From positions 62,001-126,000 of the forward strand of contig JAPDOI010001815.1 of assembly GCA_029168955.1 (NCBI GenBank): a stretch of DNA of 64,000 bases, in the 5' to 3' direction. A program made the position numbers and the translations under genes. This document shows, one piece after another, positions 38,201 through 49,515 of this stretch. The notes below the pieces were generated by a model that did not search any database, was not told the DNA's origin, and saw only the letters and a program-made list of their open reading frames with translations. Each line of letters starts with the position of its first letter. Position 1 is the stretch's first letter. Source of the DNA: Aplectana chamaeleonis. Lineage: Eukaryota; Nematoda; Chromadorea; Rhabditida; Cosmocercidae.

Positions 38201-40500
38201 AATTGCAATGTTCGGTCAGTTGCTATGTGTGATCCGGGAGATCCTTGTATATAGAGGTAGGCCACAAAACTTAAAAAGTTTAAAATAAGCAATAAAACCT
38301 CAACAAATTTGTTTTTTAGTATTTTTTGGTGGTTGCGGAAAATAGGGTGAAATACGGGTCTCAGTCCATTATTCAACCATGTCGACTGACCCATTACTAT
38401 ATATGCGCTTAGCCTGATCACCATGTTTGCTTATTTCTACAACCTCTCACCAAACGTGCTAAATTTCCTGGAACGCGAAGTTTTTGAAATCAACGATAAA
38501 CAGAAGCTTTGAAAGTACGCAACTCTTATCTGAACCCGCCTTAGTTGGACTCAACTCAACTAAGTTTTATATGGGCTACTTCGCAATCCCGATTCTACTT
38601 CTGTCAAGGCGCAGCCACCAATCGCGGAGCCGCAGCGTCACTTCAGCGCGGAGCCGCAGTGATATTTTCTACCAGAGGACGCGGCGATTTCCTCCGTAAA
38701 AGCTTCTAGGTAGTTCCCTCCTACTTCTGCTTTTACCATTTATTTCAAGAGCAAATCTCCAGCTACGAAACTTGGTAGATTTTGAGAGAGAGGGTTTCCA
38801 ATGAGGAGAACGGACTAAACAAGACGTTCGGGAATCCGCACGTACGCCGGGACCACAAAAGTAGAAATATTGTAAGGGTGTTTAATACGCATTCTGTAGA
38901 CCCGGTTATCCACTCAGAATTTACATCTCTGGCTAACTCCAATGTCATCCGCAACATATTTTGTGGATTATTATATGTACCTGTTATATTACTTTCGCAC
39001 AAGATATGTATGACGAGTAAATTGGAAAGCTGGTTTTATTCCCCTAACTAGTAAAATAAGTAGTATACCTCCATGTTTTCGTTATCAATTGAATCGCCTT
39101 TGCATTGCTAGCCATTTCCTAGTGCATATTTCTTGGAAATCAATCACCCATTATTTCGCGATCCGTTTTTTTTTCCTGATCCTTAGCCACACCTTTGCCG
39201 AACCTGTGAGCAGATCAGAACTTTAACATAATTCAACAATAAAAAAGTACTGACTGTGGTCATGGTAAAGCAACATTCTGCCTCCTCCAACTGCAATCTC
39301 CGGTTTGATAGACTGATATGCCTTCTGCCGTTCAACTTTTCCTCGTCGATACCTTGCAACTCGGAAGTCACTGTACACTTTCTTAAACAAGCAGTATTCT
39401 CGTCAATTTTAACTCAACATTTGAAAGAACAAACCTTAACAATGAAACTGAGATACATGAACTGGGTATGGGCTCAGTGACTGCTGTAACCTCCTCTGTC
39501 AACCACTCATTAATCATCCTCATTTTGATTGGCATACCAGTTCTGAATACAATGGCATCATAGAAAAAGACAATGCACAATAACGAGGTTGAAGTGTGGA
39601 AAAGCAGATACCACACCCATTTCCGGAGCAACCATCAAGCGCTTGTATTAGGCCCTGGTTATACGCCGGCGGAAAGCTACGGAAAATGACAAGAAAATTG
39701 CTACCGGATGGGCACCTCGATTCTGTTTAAGCATTCCAAAAGGAAGAGAGTAACGGGGAAACGTGGAGGAAGAAGCCGAACATAGCAGCTAATAGTCCGG
39801 AGCCCGTCTCTGGCGCATCACCCGCGCGCCAGTCCTTGGGATGAGGTGTATGAAAGATTCTTGAGGGCAAGTTTTCTGCAACAATAATGCTACTGATGGA
39901 GGTGGAAAACACCACTGGAATAATATTAATTGAAAGCGCTCTCTCTATTTTCCGATCTGCAATATGGCGCGTATGTACGCGAGACCGCAAAATTCACACA
40001 GCAATTTGCTGCAATGTTATCGCGGGACGTTTCCTATTCCGCCGGAGATTATCTAGAGGCCTTACCATACAACTCTTTGTTGCGAAACGCTGCACGATAA
40101 TAACTTTCGCTGTGGCGACGAGATCACGACCACATTGTTCAATGCACGGTTGTGATTGCGATGCATGTTGGCGACAGTGGTTCTCCCGCGGGCGATCGTG
40201 TAAAAATTTCTGCTCCGAAAATTAGTGCGTTTACGTCTGCACATCTTACCTCAAACAACGTAGTTCACCCACACCTCATCGGTGACAATTTGCCGTAACT
40301 GTTCCGCGGGTACAACCGCGCATGAGACGTAACGTAGGAATTGCCCATGTGGCCCGTTGACTGCTGCTGCGAAACAGGGGCTTTCTGGACAAAATAGAGA
40401 ATTAAAATAGTGCACGGAGAAATTCGGTCAACGGTTCCAATAATTGAAAAGTACTGTTCCCGGTAAACATCGTTCTCGAATCCCCCTTTCTCAATGGAGA
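38201..40500. other. No gene recognised
   Basis: Ordinary-looking sequence. A reverse-strand frame at 39,383 to 39,631 reads smoothly (WVWYLLFHTSTSLLCIVFFY and onwards, 82 residues with a hydrophobic start) but begins with TTG right after a stop and lacks a clear 3' splice site. I note it without calling it. Confidence 0.4.
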
Positions 40501-40504
40501 AACA

Positions 40505-40985
40505 AAAGCGAAAGCCATCGGAGACAGAACAGAGCCGGAAGAACGGGGCCAAACGCCCAGCCCTCTCAAAGGTGCGAAAAACGGCTCAAGAAGAAGTGTT
40601 TCGGTTTTGGTTGGGCGCCCCATTGGGTCTCAGTATTGTCATCAACAACGGTACGGCTTTATCACTTCTACGCTTTGACCTGTGATCATCAGCGGTGGTG
40701 ATTTTTCGATGAAAGGACAAAAGAATCTGGTGAAATGGCTCTCGAAATATCCGAAAATCTCTTGTCAAGGCAAAATGCTAATCAATCCTTTGCTTTCTAA
40801 ATCAAATGTTCTTGCTGATGATCGCAGCTCAAATTGTGGAAAATGATCCAGCCGTGTCAGGTGCGTTGCTGACAACATGTGACCCAAGGGGGAAACAAAC
40901 GTAACTCTGAAACACTTTTCTGTGCCGTCTTTTCTCCCTTTAAGAGGAAGAAGCTGTTTGGCCCTGTTCTTTTCGACGCTGTTAG
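40505..40985. mobile_element. Family G inverted repeat
   Basis: 40,505 to 40,700 and 40,810 to 40,985 are diverged inverted copies. Both carry GAACGGGGCCAAACGC or a close variant, AAGTGTTTC, TTGGGTC, TTGTCA and GATCATCAGC in the same order on opposite strands. A third copy lies at 53,140 to 53,280. The ends could not be set precisely. Confidence 0.6.
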
Positions 40986-41044
40986 GCAATCTCCGAGGGC
41001 ACCTATCACAATTGAAGAATGACGTTAAAGCGCTTTCAAAGTCA

Positions 41045-41235
41045 CAGTACACCCTGATATGAAATTTAGAGATTTCCGTAATTGTGTGGCAGACCCCTCC
41101 TCTACAATACGTACACGCCCAATTTGAGAAAAAAGTCTTCCAAACAAACAGATATAGGCGACAACCGCGGAAGTCATCACGACCTCCTGAAACACCACCA
41201 CGTATCACGTGTTTTCTGATTTTCGAATTCAATAC
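41045..41235 (+). repeat. Dispersed repeat family H, copy 2
   Basis: Partner of 30,335 to 30,520: ACACCCTGATATGAAATT, AATTGTGTGGCAGACCCCTC, CACCACCACG and TTTTCTGATTTT occur in the same order. Confidence 0.6.
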
Positions 41236-41254
41236 AATACCGCCAGCGACTTTG

Positions 41255-41420
41255 GGAAATACGCCGTTTTAGGCGCTTTCCGCCGCAAAGCGCCGCTTTA
41301 TCATAACTTCGTTCAAAGTGCGGTCCGTTTGGGTTTGCTAAGGGCATATTTATAATCACCATCGAGAGCCTCTTTCTTTTTGAGTTTAGACATGTCTTAC
41401 CTACGCAACAAGGCATTTAG
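41255..41420 (-). repeat. Dispersed repeat family I, copy 1 (reverse)
   Basis: The reverse complement matches 48,160 to 48,390 closely: AAACGGACCGC, GTTATGATAAAGCGGCGCTT, TGCGGCGG and CCCAAAGTCGC. A third, weaker copy is at 47,870 to 48,060. Confidence 0.75.
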
Positions 41421-41449
41421 GTGTTAAACAGAACTTCAATCGAATGTAT

Positions 41450-42085
41450 GAAAACTGGAAGTTGTGTATCCAATTGTTGTGAATATGCACACTCATTGCC
41501 CTTCAGCTCGGTCAGCCGTGCGCAGAATGTACTGCGTTGACAACTACGCTCCATACAGACTATTTTTAAAACAGAAAGAACTCCTGTCTGAAGGCATTCC
41601 CCCCAGCCTAGCGCCAACCCGGTGATTTTGGCTTTGAAAAAACGACCTCCCAGGTCACCACCGACGTCCCGTTCTCGGCTCAAACGGGACCAACCGACGT
41701 GAGACGCTCGGCCTACACCTTCACTTTCTGATCCTTCTTTCAAATAGAGCACTTTGGCAGCCCAATCCGAAAAAACTTGATTTTTCACCACATCCTAAGA
41801 ACTGACAGCGCTTTTCCAGCCGTCTCTCGTCGCTGCGGCAAACACCCTCATCAGTCTCTGAAGCTCGGGCGCAAAAGGTATGGGATCACAACTGGCGCTC
41901 AAGGCAGACTTCTTTAAAACAGAAACAAAAAAGCTGGAGGCATTTTTCCGCTTAGCGGCGCCCCGGTGACTTTGTTGGTCAAAATCTTTTCAGTCCGTAA
42001 TGCTGGCGAGCTCCTGACAACGCCTGTATCCATTTCTCGACTGGAATCGCTCATCCCAGATTTGATTTTTCTTTTCGACTTCGGA
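41450..42085 (+). repeat. Diverged tandem duplication, unit about 370 bp
   Basis: 41,450 to 41,800 and 41,840 to 42,085 share an ordered set of motifs: CTCAT, GAAGCTCGG (first copy TTCAGCTCGG), TTTAAAACAGAAA, GGCATT, CCCGGTGA and TTGATTTTTC. A reverse-strand frame of 124 codons crosses the first copy but has no recognisable product. Confidence 0.55.
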
Positions 42086-43984
42086 ACCCATCACGACGTA
42101 GCGTTGCAGTAAAACAGGTGGAGCATCGCGAACAAATTTCAGTGTTTCTCTAGCCCCTGTTTCAAACTGACTGCTTTTTTTCTGGGAACAGGTTTAGTTC
42201 AATCTTTGAGCGTGATGCCAATCTGAAATTGTTCAGACTATCTGTTCTCGACGACTTTTTTTCGTGGCTTCTGCTAATTTTCAGGCCATTATATTTCGGC
42301 AATTCCTGCAGGAATTCTTCTCTTTTGCAACACCGCTTCTCAAAATACAGATTTTCGGAAACTTGCTCAGGATCTCAGCGTTCCACGCAATGCAAGAATG
42401 GAATTTCTATCGTAAGAAGCTGCCGTATTCACATCTCGATTATTATCAGCCCATATCGAACTCTTCTGGTTTTTCAGTTGTCGAGACCCGCTAAGGCCAG
42501 CCAGTGCACTGAGGCAGTTCGGAATATGCAATGTTTTCCTTTCTCAATTTCATAAAAATCACGCAATTTCATCGGAATCTGGAGAAAAACCCTGTGTACC
42601 ATTTTGTTGTTGTTGCAGGAAAGAATCCGTTACAGTACCCGTTTTTGAAATCTCTCTTGCAATCGGTGACTGATTTGATTGGTCGCAGATCACACAGTAA
42701 AGCCAACGCAAGCGGGTCGCGGCGCTGTCACCGCTGTGATGAATCCACCACGCATGAATCCACCATATATCCGATCCGATTCGTGGTATTTTGGTGAATT
42801 TATGATGATTCATCAGAGCGATACGCGCTGACTTCGCGCCGTCATGCGTGTTAGCTGCGTGGATGGTCTCTACACTGACTTAAGGATACACTCACCGATA
42901 GCACCAAGTACGGAGAACAGGATTAGGTGTCCCAGGAAAGGACTACCCATAAAGCTAGTAACTGTTCCTGATTTTCTCCTGAATGAGTGTATGATGCTGA
43001 CCACACACACGCTTAAATGCTTTCTTTTCTGATCCCCTCGAAGCTGTCCGAAAAACAGCCGCCCCCCCATACCGTTAACTACTTTTTATCCCGTCCCTCT
43101 CATTCACCAACATCTCAGGAACCCCCATTATGCTTACTCTTATCAGATTCGGACAATTGGTTTTCCCAGGACCAAACTCTCTCGCCACTGTCTCTCCAGT
43201 CCACCTTCGCTGCTCCGGAATTCTCAATTCACCTTCTGGGACTGTCTTTCTGAAGCGAGGAGTGCGATAGACCGTTGAGGAGGAAGAGAGATGATAGAGT
43301 GGAAGGAGTGGAGGCGCAGGAAGCTGAAGGGGGATCATTGCCGGCGCGGAATTCTTTCATCCAAAACTAGGCCGGATCAGAAGTAAATCTTTACTGTTTC
43401 CAGGCATGGGAGACAGTTTCGAAATTTGCAATACGACAAGAATTGATTGGTGATGTTTTCAGGTTGAAGTTTCATAAATTCTGCAGAATTTCAACTTCGT
43501 GGAAGAGGGCGAAGTAATGCCATAACTACTCCCAAAATTAACTGTTTTCACAAACTTGTAAACATTCTAATTAGAAATCAGGGCGACAGAATGGCATTTT
43601 CGGATTCTGAGAAAAACTATAACTCCAAGAAATTTCCAGTATTGACACTCAACATCAACGACAGTAGAACACCCATGTAGTAGCTTCCTCTCCAACCTGG
43701 CTCCATATAAGTCGTTATTGAGCCTATGGGCTATCCATCTCGTTATATGATCAACTTCTAGCCCTATCCCCCACGTGTTGATGCTCGGGCATATCACCCG
43801 CGCGATTACCTCCCCCTCATGTTTCATTTCTCTCTCGTTTCTACTGTTCAAATCCACGCCCTCATCGTCTCCCCGATCAAAACTGCACATGGAAATCAAT
43901 CCATTTCGAGTGGACCTCGGTCATGGAGCGAGGCAGGCGAGATAGTGCGCTTTCGACACCTTTCAGAAATGGGGTGTGCAGTAG
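42086..43984. other. No gene recognised
   Basis: Only weak features are seen: a small imperfect inverted repeat at about 42,738 to 42,813 (GATGAATC at both ends) and scattered short frames. Confidence 0.5.
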
Positions 43985-44217
43985 AGTGTTAGGAACGAAT
44001 AATTTTTTTGAATATTCGAATAAACGAATAATTCGAATATTTCACTTCTTCGAATATCTGATTATTCGAATAAACGAATATTTCACTTCTTTTTGAATGT
44101 TCTGGATTATTCGAATAACCTGAATAATCTCACTCCTTCGAATATTCGAATATTCTGAATTATTCGAAATATTCGAATAATATTCCTGAATAAACGTGTA
44201 ATATTTTGGGGAACACT
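43985..44217. mobile_element. Family K ATTCG-rich element, copy 1
   Basis: A dense run of TTCGAATA, AATAAACGAAT and ATTATTCGAA is bracketed by AGTGTTAGGAACG on the left and GGGGAACACT on the right, an inverted terminal pair. The bracket is also found, as AACACTCTA, at the end of the related tract at 46,945 to 47,170. This suggests a repeat-rich MITE rather than a simple microsatellite. Confidence 0.6.
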
Positions 44218-44484
44218 ATTGCGTACTATCCCATCCAGGTCCACTTCGGGCAAACTGGGGCATCGACAACAGGTTGAGAAGTTGTTCATCTCATAAACTG
44301 CACCCTCTTGACAAGTCAAATCAGCTCGCATTGTAAGCCTGACAACCGCCCGTTGCTCCAGCGACGTCCGCCTGTTGTCGGTCTGTTGACATTTTGACCT
44401 GTCACGTTTAGCCCGGCCTAGTTAGCAGCGGTTCACATCCAGCAAGACTTTTTATGTGGCTTAGAACTACTTTGCACCGACCCG

Positions 44485-44655
44485 GCGTCGCGGTCGGCGC
44501 ATCGATACGCATCGCGGTCAGCTACCACCTACACGCATCGCGGTCGGCACACCGACGCGCGTCGCGGTCGGCAAACCGAAAACGCGTCGCGGTCGACACA
44601 CCGACACGCAGCGTGAAGTCGGTAGACTCCATGCGTCGCGGCTGGGTCGCCCAAC
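44485..44655 (+). repeat. Minisatellite, about 24.5-bp period, seven units
   Basis: GCGTCGCGGTCGGC or a close variant starts at 44,485, 44,509, 44,535, 44,559, 44,584, 44,608 and 44,633, a spacing of 24 to 26 bp. Intervening bases (ACACCGAC) are partly conserved. It is GC- and CpG-rich. Confidence 0.85.
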
Positions 44656-44760
44656 CTCCACTGAGGCCGCCACCGGATGGGGCAGGGCTTCCAGATGCTG
44701 GGCGGGGCCAATGTACTGCATACTTGGGTAATTGGAACCGACAGCACTCTTATCAACCTA

Positions 44761-45261
44761 AAGGCAGTGTTCACGATAAAAAATGTGTTTCAGTTTCCAC
44801 TAGGAATGGAGTAGTGGAGGGCACACGGTAACGTTTACGTCGAAAGAACGCGTATGAAAACGAGCCAGGAAAAGCTCTACAAGAGCCCGGAAGTTGCCAC
44901 TTCGGAGCGCATTGCGCAAAACCTCAAAAGCGCAAACACACGCCCACCGACATGAACAAAATGAATGCTCGAGATCGAGAGATGAGCGATGGTTTCCGAT
45001 CAAAAGCCCCGTTCTTTCCCTTCATTCTCAACTGCTCTCTTTATTCAGGTGTTAGCTCGCATACATCGGCTGCAAAGACGGAAGTTACAAGCCTCGGACA
45101 ACTCGTCCACCATGTTTCCTTATCTCAATCTTTTGAGGACTCATAACTCCGTTCCCAGTGTCTTTGGTAATGATTTCAGAGTTATCATTGGAATCAGCAT
45201 GGGGCCGTTTTCAAGATAGGCGGGAAAACAGAAAAACGATTTTTATCGTGAACACTGCCTT
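44761..45261 (+). mobile_element. Family A TA-flanked MITE, best copy (501 bp)
   Basis: Begins AAGGCAGTGTTCACGATAAA and ends with the inverted partner TTTATCGTGAACACTGCCTT; both ends are flanked by TA. No transposase is encoded. TA target duplication points to a Tc1/mariner-type transposase acting in trans, which is inference. It abuts a family B element, and the two share a single TA at 45,262 to 45,263. Confidence 0.9.
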
Positions 45262-45263
45262 TA

Positions 45264-45742
45264 AGATCAAAGTGCATACACGCTCGTAAATCGTGGATTT
45301 GAGATACTAACTACGGAAGTTGGAGATGGCATGGCTCAGAATACAACGCCTACGCATTCTGAAGCGTCGAAAACGACCACAAGTGACGCGCTACACGACT
45401 TGAGGAGTCGGCCCCGCACCTGATTATTGCGTCCTCCCCCAAACAGGAGTGCTGGGCCATTCCCACCATTGTCGATGTGTATGGCTCACTTTATTGTACT
45501 CCATTGTACCACCCACAAGCGTCGCCGATGGTGGGAATGGCCAAGAACCCCTTTTTTAGAGGAGGACGCAAAATGCAAGGGGCGGGCAGATACGGGGGCG
45601 GGGCCAACTTCTCACACGTGTAGCGTCATTGTGGGTCGTTTTTGACGCTTCAAAATGCGTAGGCGTTGTGTTCTGAGCCATAAACCATTATATTTCCGTG
45701 GTTATCTCAACCACGTTAACATCGAGCGTGTGCTCTGAGTTT
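45264..45742. mobile_element. Family B foldback element, copy 1
   Basis: The two halves are nearly full-length inverted copies (left GTGCATACACGCTCGTAAAT, right ending CATCGAGCGTGTGC), meeting near 45,500 at CCACCATTGTCG and its partner CGATGGTGGG. It is clearly related to 52,296 to 52,790. Its left end directly follows the TA that bounds the preceding family A element; the right end is eroded. Confidence 0.82.
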
Positions 45743-45749
45743 CGGCCGA

Positions 45750-45900
45750 GAAATAGCCGCGAAACAGACGGCAAAAATGCCTTTTTTCCTAGGGAGTAAT
45801 AGCCGCGAAATAGCCGCCAAATAATGCTGGCTGCGAAATAGTCGCCAAATAATGCTCGCCGTGAAATAGCCGCAAAATACCCGCCAAATTGCACGCCAAA
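45750..45900 (+). repeat. Short tandem repeat, about 28 bp
   Basis: TAGCCGCCAAATAATGCT followed by GGCTGCGAAA repeats as TAGTCGCCAAATAATGCT with CGCCGTGAAA, then decays into CCGCAAAATACCCGCC. Further AATAGCCGCGAAA copies precede it. Confidence 0.7.
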
Positions 45901-46541
45901 TTTGTGGTCTGCTTTCGGTCTAGTTTGGCTTTAAGCTTAGCTGAGTTCAGTTTGAGTTATGCGCTGTTTATGCGATGGCGAACTGTCAGTGCTGCTTAGC
46001 CGTGCCCTACTCCGGAATCTCAGCGACAACTCGAAAAACTCAGCGACAATCTTCGTGGTTAGTCGTTGAGACCGACACCATGTCACTGGGAACTCGCCGT
46101 GTATTAATATCTCAAGCTTCCCAGTGCTCGCATGAGACGATCTGGGCGACAACAGACGGATCTGGCACGAACTTGAAAACGCTGTCGTCCAGCAGCTGGC
46201 CCTCCTAGGTGGCTGGAAACCATCGAATTCTACGTCCAGCATTATGGAAGGAAGAGAACTTGGGCTTTTTGCGTCAGAATTCAGGTGAAGTTCATCGGGA
46301 AAGTAGACAAATAGCATCACCTCGAACCAGTTTCGCCATGAAAATACACATGAAAATGGCTCATTCTGGCCATCATCTGATAAGAAATTTCCATGTTTCT
46401 CAGGAGTGTTTGCTGATACTTGCGCATGAGCCGCGCTCGAGATTTAGACTTTTCTCTATAACTAAAGGGTGAAATGGGCATTTCTAGCGTTTTGACAAAA
46501 ATCCTACGAGCGATTTTAATATATTGGAAATACCTGCTATA

Positions 46542-46829
46542 CTGTGCCTTTATCTAGGTCAAACTCCGGTCCGCAATTGCGTCTCGACACGCTTTACACG
46601 GCCGCGCTTTCGAGCTCGGAGAAGAGTTTCCAGCGCCGCGCAGCTGCCGGATCTGTTGACTCTAGGTGGGTTTTTAGAAACTGGAAACTAAACAAAATTG
46701 AAGAAAACTGCATAAAAAAAGCCATATCGTGTCGGCTTTGGAGCTGGAAACTCGATTGACTTCCGAGCGTGCGGCCGCAAAGCGTGTCGAGACGCAATTT
46801 CGAATGGAGTTTAACCCAGATAAGCACAG
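46542..46829. mobile_element. Family E TA-flanked MITE (288 bp)
   Basis: Left arm CTGTGCCTTTATCTAGGTCA continues through GCAATTGCGTCTCGACACGC; the right arm is its inverted copy ending GATAAGCACAG. Arms are about 80 to 90 bp around a core of about 110 bp. TA flanks both ends (46,540 to 46,541 and 46,830 to 46,831). No coding sequence. Confidence 0.88.
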
Positions 46830-46944
46830 TAACTTTATATTTAATGAGGTACCGAAGAATTGGTGAGAAAATTGTAGTAGTCACTACGCCAAGATGTTTG
46901 AAATGTAAAATCGAAGGGCAAAATGAAGTGCGATCTTGTCGAAT

Positions 46945-47170
46945 GTTCAAATTATTCGTGCTGAATATTCCGAATAAACCGAATGATTTCACTTCTTTGA
47001 ATATTCGAATACTTCGAATAAACGAATATTCCACTCTCTTTGAATATTCGATTATTCGAATAACCCGAATAATCCAACTTCTTTGAATATTCGAATGATT
47101 CGAATTATTCGCTGAATATTCGAATATTCGGAATATTATTCGAATAAACGAATATTCGGGCAACACTCTA
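46945..47170. mobile_element. Family K ATTCG-rich element, copy 2
   Basis: The same TTCGAATA-rich body as 43,985 to 44,217 with the same order of sub-blocks (CACTTCTTTGAATATTCGAA, CCACTCTCTTTGAATATTCG), ending in GGGCAACACTCTA. The left terminus is not clear. Confidence 0.55.
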
Positions 47171-47869
47171 GTGTGCAGGGGCAGAGACGCAGAGATGCAA
47201 AGCGAGGGACCAGCAGAAGATCGGTGTTCTGGATCCTGCAGAGGGACCCGGAAAGCAATTAGTTCGAATTTGGAACGTTGAAAAACTTTATAGCATTGAA
47301 GAGCCCTTATCAACAAGTAAGATTCTGAAATTCAGGCACCAGCTGGTTGCAGGTCGCCGGACATCGGAATACAAATAAAACTTACTGATACTAACGATTC
47401 GATTGTGGGCTTCAAAAAATAGATTGCAAATTGAAGGGGGTTTTCCGAACTATTTATTTTGTGCAGCGAGGAGCTGCAAAGGTTTCCGGGTCCATGGGAG
47501 CGAGTTCGGCCTTTCTTGAATGGGCTGCATACGAAGATCACTCATTGGACATCGCTGTGGAACCAACACTTCTCGCGGCCTGAATTTTCGTCCAAGTTTT
47601 CAATTATGGAAGGGTTCAAGTAACAAATTTGACGAAAAACACTACTACTGTCTGCAAATCTAGTGCAAGAGGAGGCTTTTTGGCTCTGGAAATGGCCAAA
47701 ATATTCGGGCTTGATAATGCTGAAATCCGAAATTCTGCAGAAAAGGTCGGTCAGTCGCAGTCAGTTTCTACTCATCTGTTGTCTAAATCGCTAACTTATC
47801 TGTTTAAGTAAACGTGACATCACGTCGAACAACCACATATTGCTTGAATTTTCCTTTCGCCAACTCAAT
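47171..47869. other. No gene recognised
   Basis: Short frames only. Nothing beyond ordinary sequence is seen. Confidence 0.5.
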
Positions 47870-48060
47870 TGGTTGTGTAAGTCCTTATGCCTAGTTGGTG
47901 GTAAGACACGTGTAATCTCAAAAGAAAGAGCTTTTTAGGCTTGTTCGAATAATGTCGGTACGGACTCTGTGACGCAGCACTCTGAGCCGAGTTATGACGA
48001 AACGTCGCGATTTCGCGACTTTAGCGGCTTTTTCGAGTAAACTAGTGCGTGTATTGTACT
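47870..48060 (+). repeat. Dispersed repeat family I, copy 2
   Basis: TGTAAGTCCTTATGCC, GTAAGACACGTG, CTCAAAAGAAAGAGC and GAGTTATGA parallel the copy that follows about 280 bp downstream. Confidence 0.55.
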
Positions 48061-48149
48061 TGTACACATCACTCGTCCTTGATATGTACGGTTGATATGA
48101 AGTCAAATATTTATAACAATTTGATACCCAGCTTCGGTTTTCCTACACA

Positions 48150-48390
48150 TCTGATTGATTCTGTAAGCCCTATATGCCTTTGTTTGCAAGGGGGTGAGAC
48201 ATGTGCGTGAGCTCAAAGTGAAGAGCTCTCTCGATGCTGATTAAAAATATGGTTCCCTCTAGCAACCCAAACGGACCGCTTTGAACAAAGTTATGATAAA
48301 GCGGCGCTTTGCGGCGGGAAAAAGCGCCGAAAAACGCCGTTTTTTCCCAAAGTCGCGGGCGGTATTATAGCGGCTAGATACATGCAGACG
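48150..48390 (+). repeat. Dispersed repeat family I, copy 3
   Basis: TCTGTAAGCCC, GTGAGACATGTG, AAACGGACCGCTTTGAACAA, AGCGGCGCTTTGCGGCGGGA and CCCAAAGTCGCGGG match the reverse complement of 41,255 to 41,420. Confidence 0.75.
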
Positions 48391-48544
48391 GATGAGCTTC
48401 AACTGCGTCTTCGAGCAGTCTCTTGCCGATTCTGTCTCCCTAATTCTGGTTTGCCTCTGTAGGAGCGACTGCGAATGGAAGAAGAAACACAGGCCTGAGA
48501 CGACTGTCGTACACCAAACTTTGTTTCAACATACACGTAGATTT

Positions 48545-48645
48545 ACGGAGCCATAACTCCGTTTTTTTTTGGGAAGCTTAGAAACGATTTCATAAACATG
48601 TACCACTGTGATCAGTGTTTGATTCTCTCCAGGATGAGAGGATAT
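48545..48645 (+). repeat. Dispersed repeat family L, copy 2
   Basis: Shares ATAACTCCGT, GAAACGATTTCATAAACA, TGTGATCAGTGT and TCTCTCCA with 30,640 to 30,755. Confidence 0.55.
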
Positions 48646-48800
48646 AATAAAAGAAGTAATTAAATATTTTTTTAGGGTATTCTGTGCCTCTAAGGATCGT
48701 ACTAGACATGGGTAAAATAGGTAGCTTTTTTGAACGTGTAGACTCTAAAGTAAGTCTCTCGTATTCTCTTAATTTCTCAGAGCCTTTTAGCGTATTCCCA

Positions 48801-49180
48801 CTAGATGCCTTTATGAAGGAGCGCAGTACTGAAAGTTAAATAGTACCGTATTCTTGCGGTGTAGTCGGCGTCGTGCAGCTGCTGTTCCACTCCGGATGTT
48901 GATGCCTTGCTCCGCCTACCATTGTTTTCACTTTGTTGAAAATTGACGTTGGTTTCTGGCTGAAACGGACAACATAAGAGCGATTGGCGCTCATTGCTCT
49001 TGGCGCTTTTACCAGCACTCACCGCCATACTAAGCAGGGCTCCAATCGGGATTACCTTTCGTCGTACCGTGCGAGCTTCCCCAGAACGAACTCCAACACG
49101 CCGATTAGTCGATCCTGTATGCAGGTTTCCATATCTGATAGCATCGTATCCAAGGTCTCATCCAGCTTTGACTGGTATTT
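48801..49180 (-). other. Exon-like reading frames, possible broken gene
   Basis: On the minus strand ATTTTCAGTTTAG is followed at 49,180 by an open frame of 41 codons with helix-like, acidic character ([20 protein letters not shown], then [20 protein letters not shown]), ending at a possible donor AAGGTAAT at 49,056. A second frame (48,801 to 49,028, about 75 codons, starting MAVSAGKSAKSNERQSLLCC) continues to a stop. The gap between them starts GT and ends AG but is only 26 nt, too short for a normal intron; a one-base shift would also join the frames. It may be a decayed gene or a transposon-derived frame. I do not recognise the product. Confidence 0.35.
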
Positions 49181-49454
49181 CTAAACTGAAAATGATCCGT
49201 CCATCCTCCAAGAAAAGCGTGCAGTTTGTTATTGGATGGGAATCTCTATTTTCACTTCTGAAAGAATATGGCTTTTGAATCTAATTTTTCGTCTTCAAAC
49301 CTTTGAGGAGCCTGCTGAAGAGTTTAAACCATATATTCCCAAGCCCTAAGGTATCAAGAAACAAACCAAAAAAATACAACTATGCAATTGCGTCCTTCCT
49401 TTACATGTACCCTATTATGAGAGTTACGAGCAAGGTGAAATCTTTAACGCCAAC

Positions 49455-49498
49455 CTTCTCCAGCGTCGACGGTCACCCTCATCGCTCTGGTCTTCGAG
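49455..49498 (-). other. Exon-like segment, unidentified
   Basis: GTGATTTTTAG, a good nematode-style 3' splice site, is followed by a frame reading LEDQSDEGDRRRWR and then AAGGTTGGC, a weak possible donor. Lies between two other exon-like segments on the same strand. Confidence 0.22.
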
Positions 49499-49515
49499 CT
49501 AAAAATCACGTTTTA

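Noticed and set aside
37137..38400. LTR retrotransposon bounded by ACCATGTCGAC(C/T)GACCC
   Set aside because: The direct repeat is only about 24 bp, and no longer terminal repeat, primer-binding site or polyprotein frame lies between.
39383..39631. 82-codon hydrophobic reverse-strand frame
   Set aside because: It starts with TTG directly after a stop, lacks a clear splice acceptor, and many frames of this size are expected by chance.
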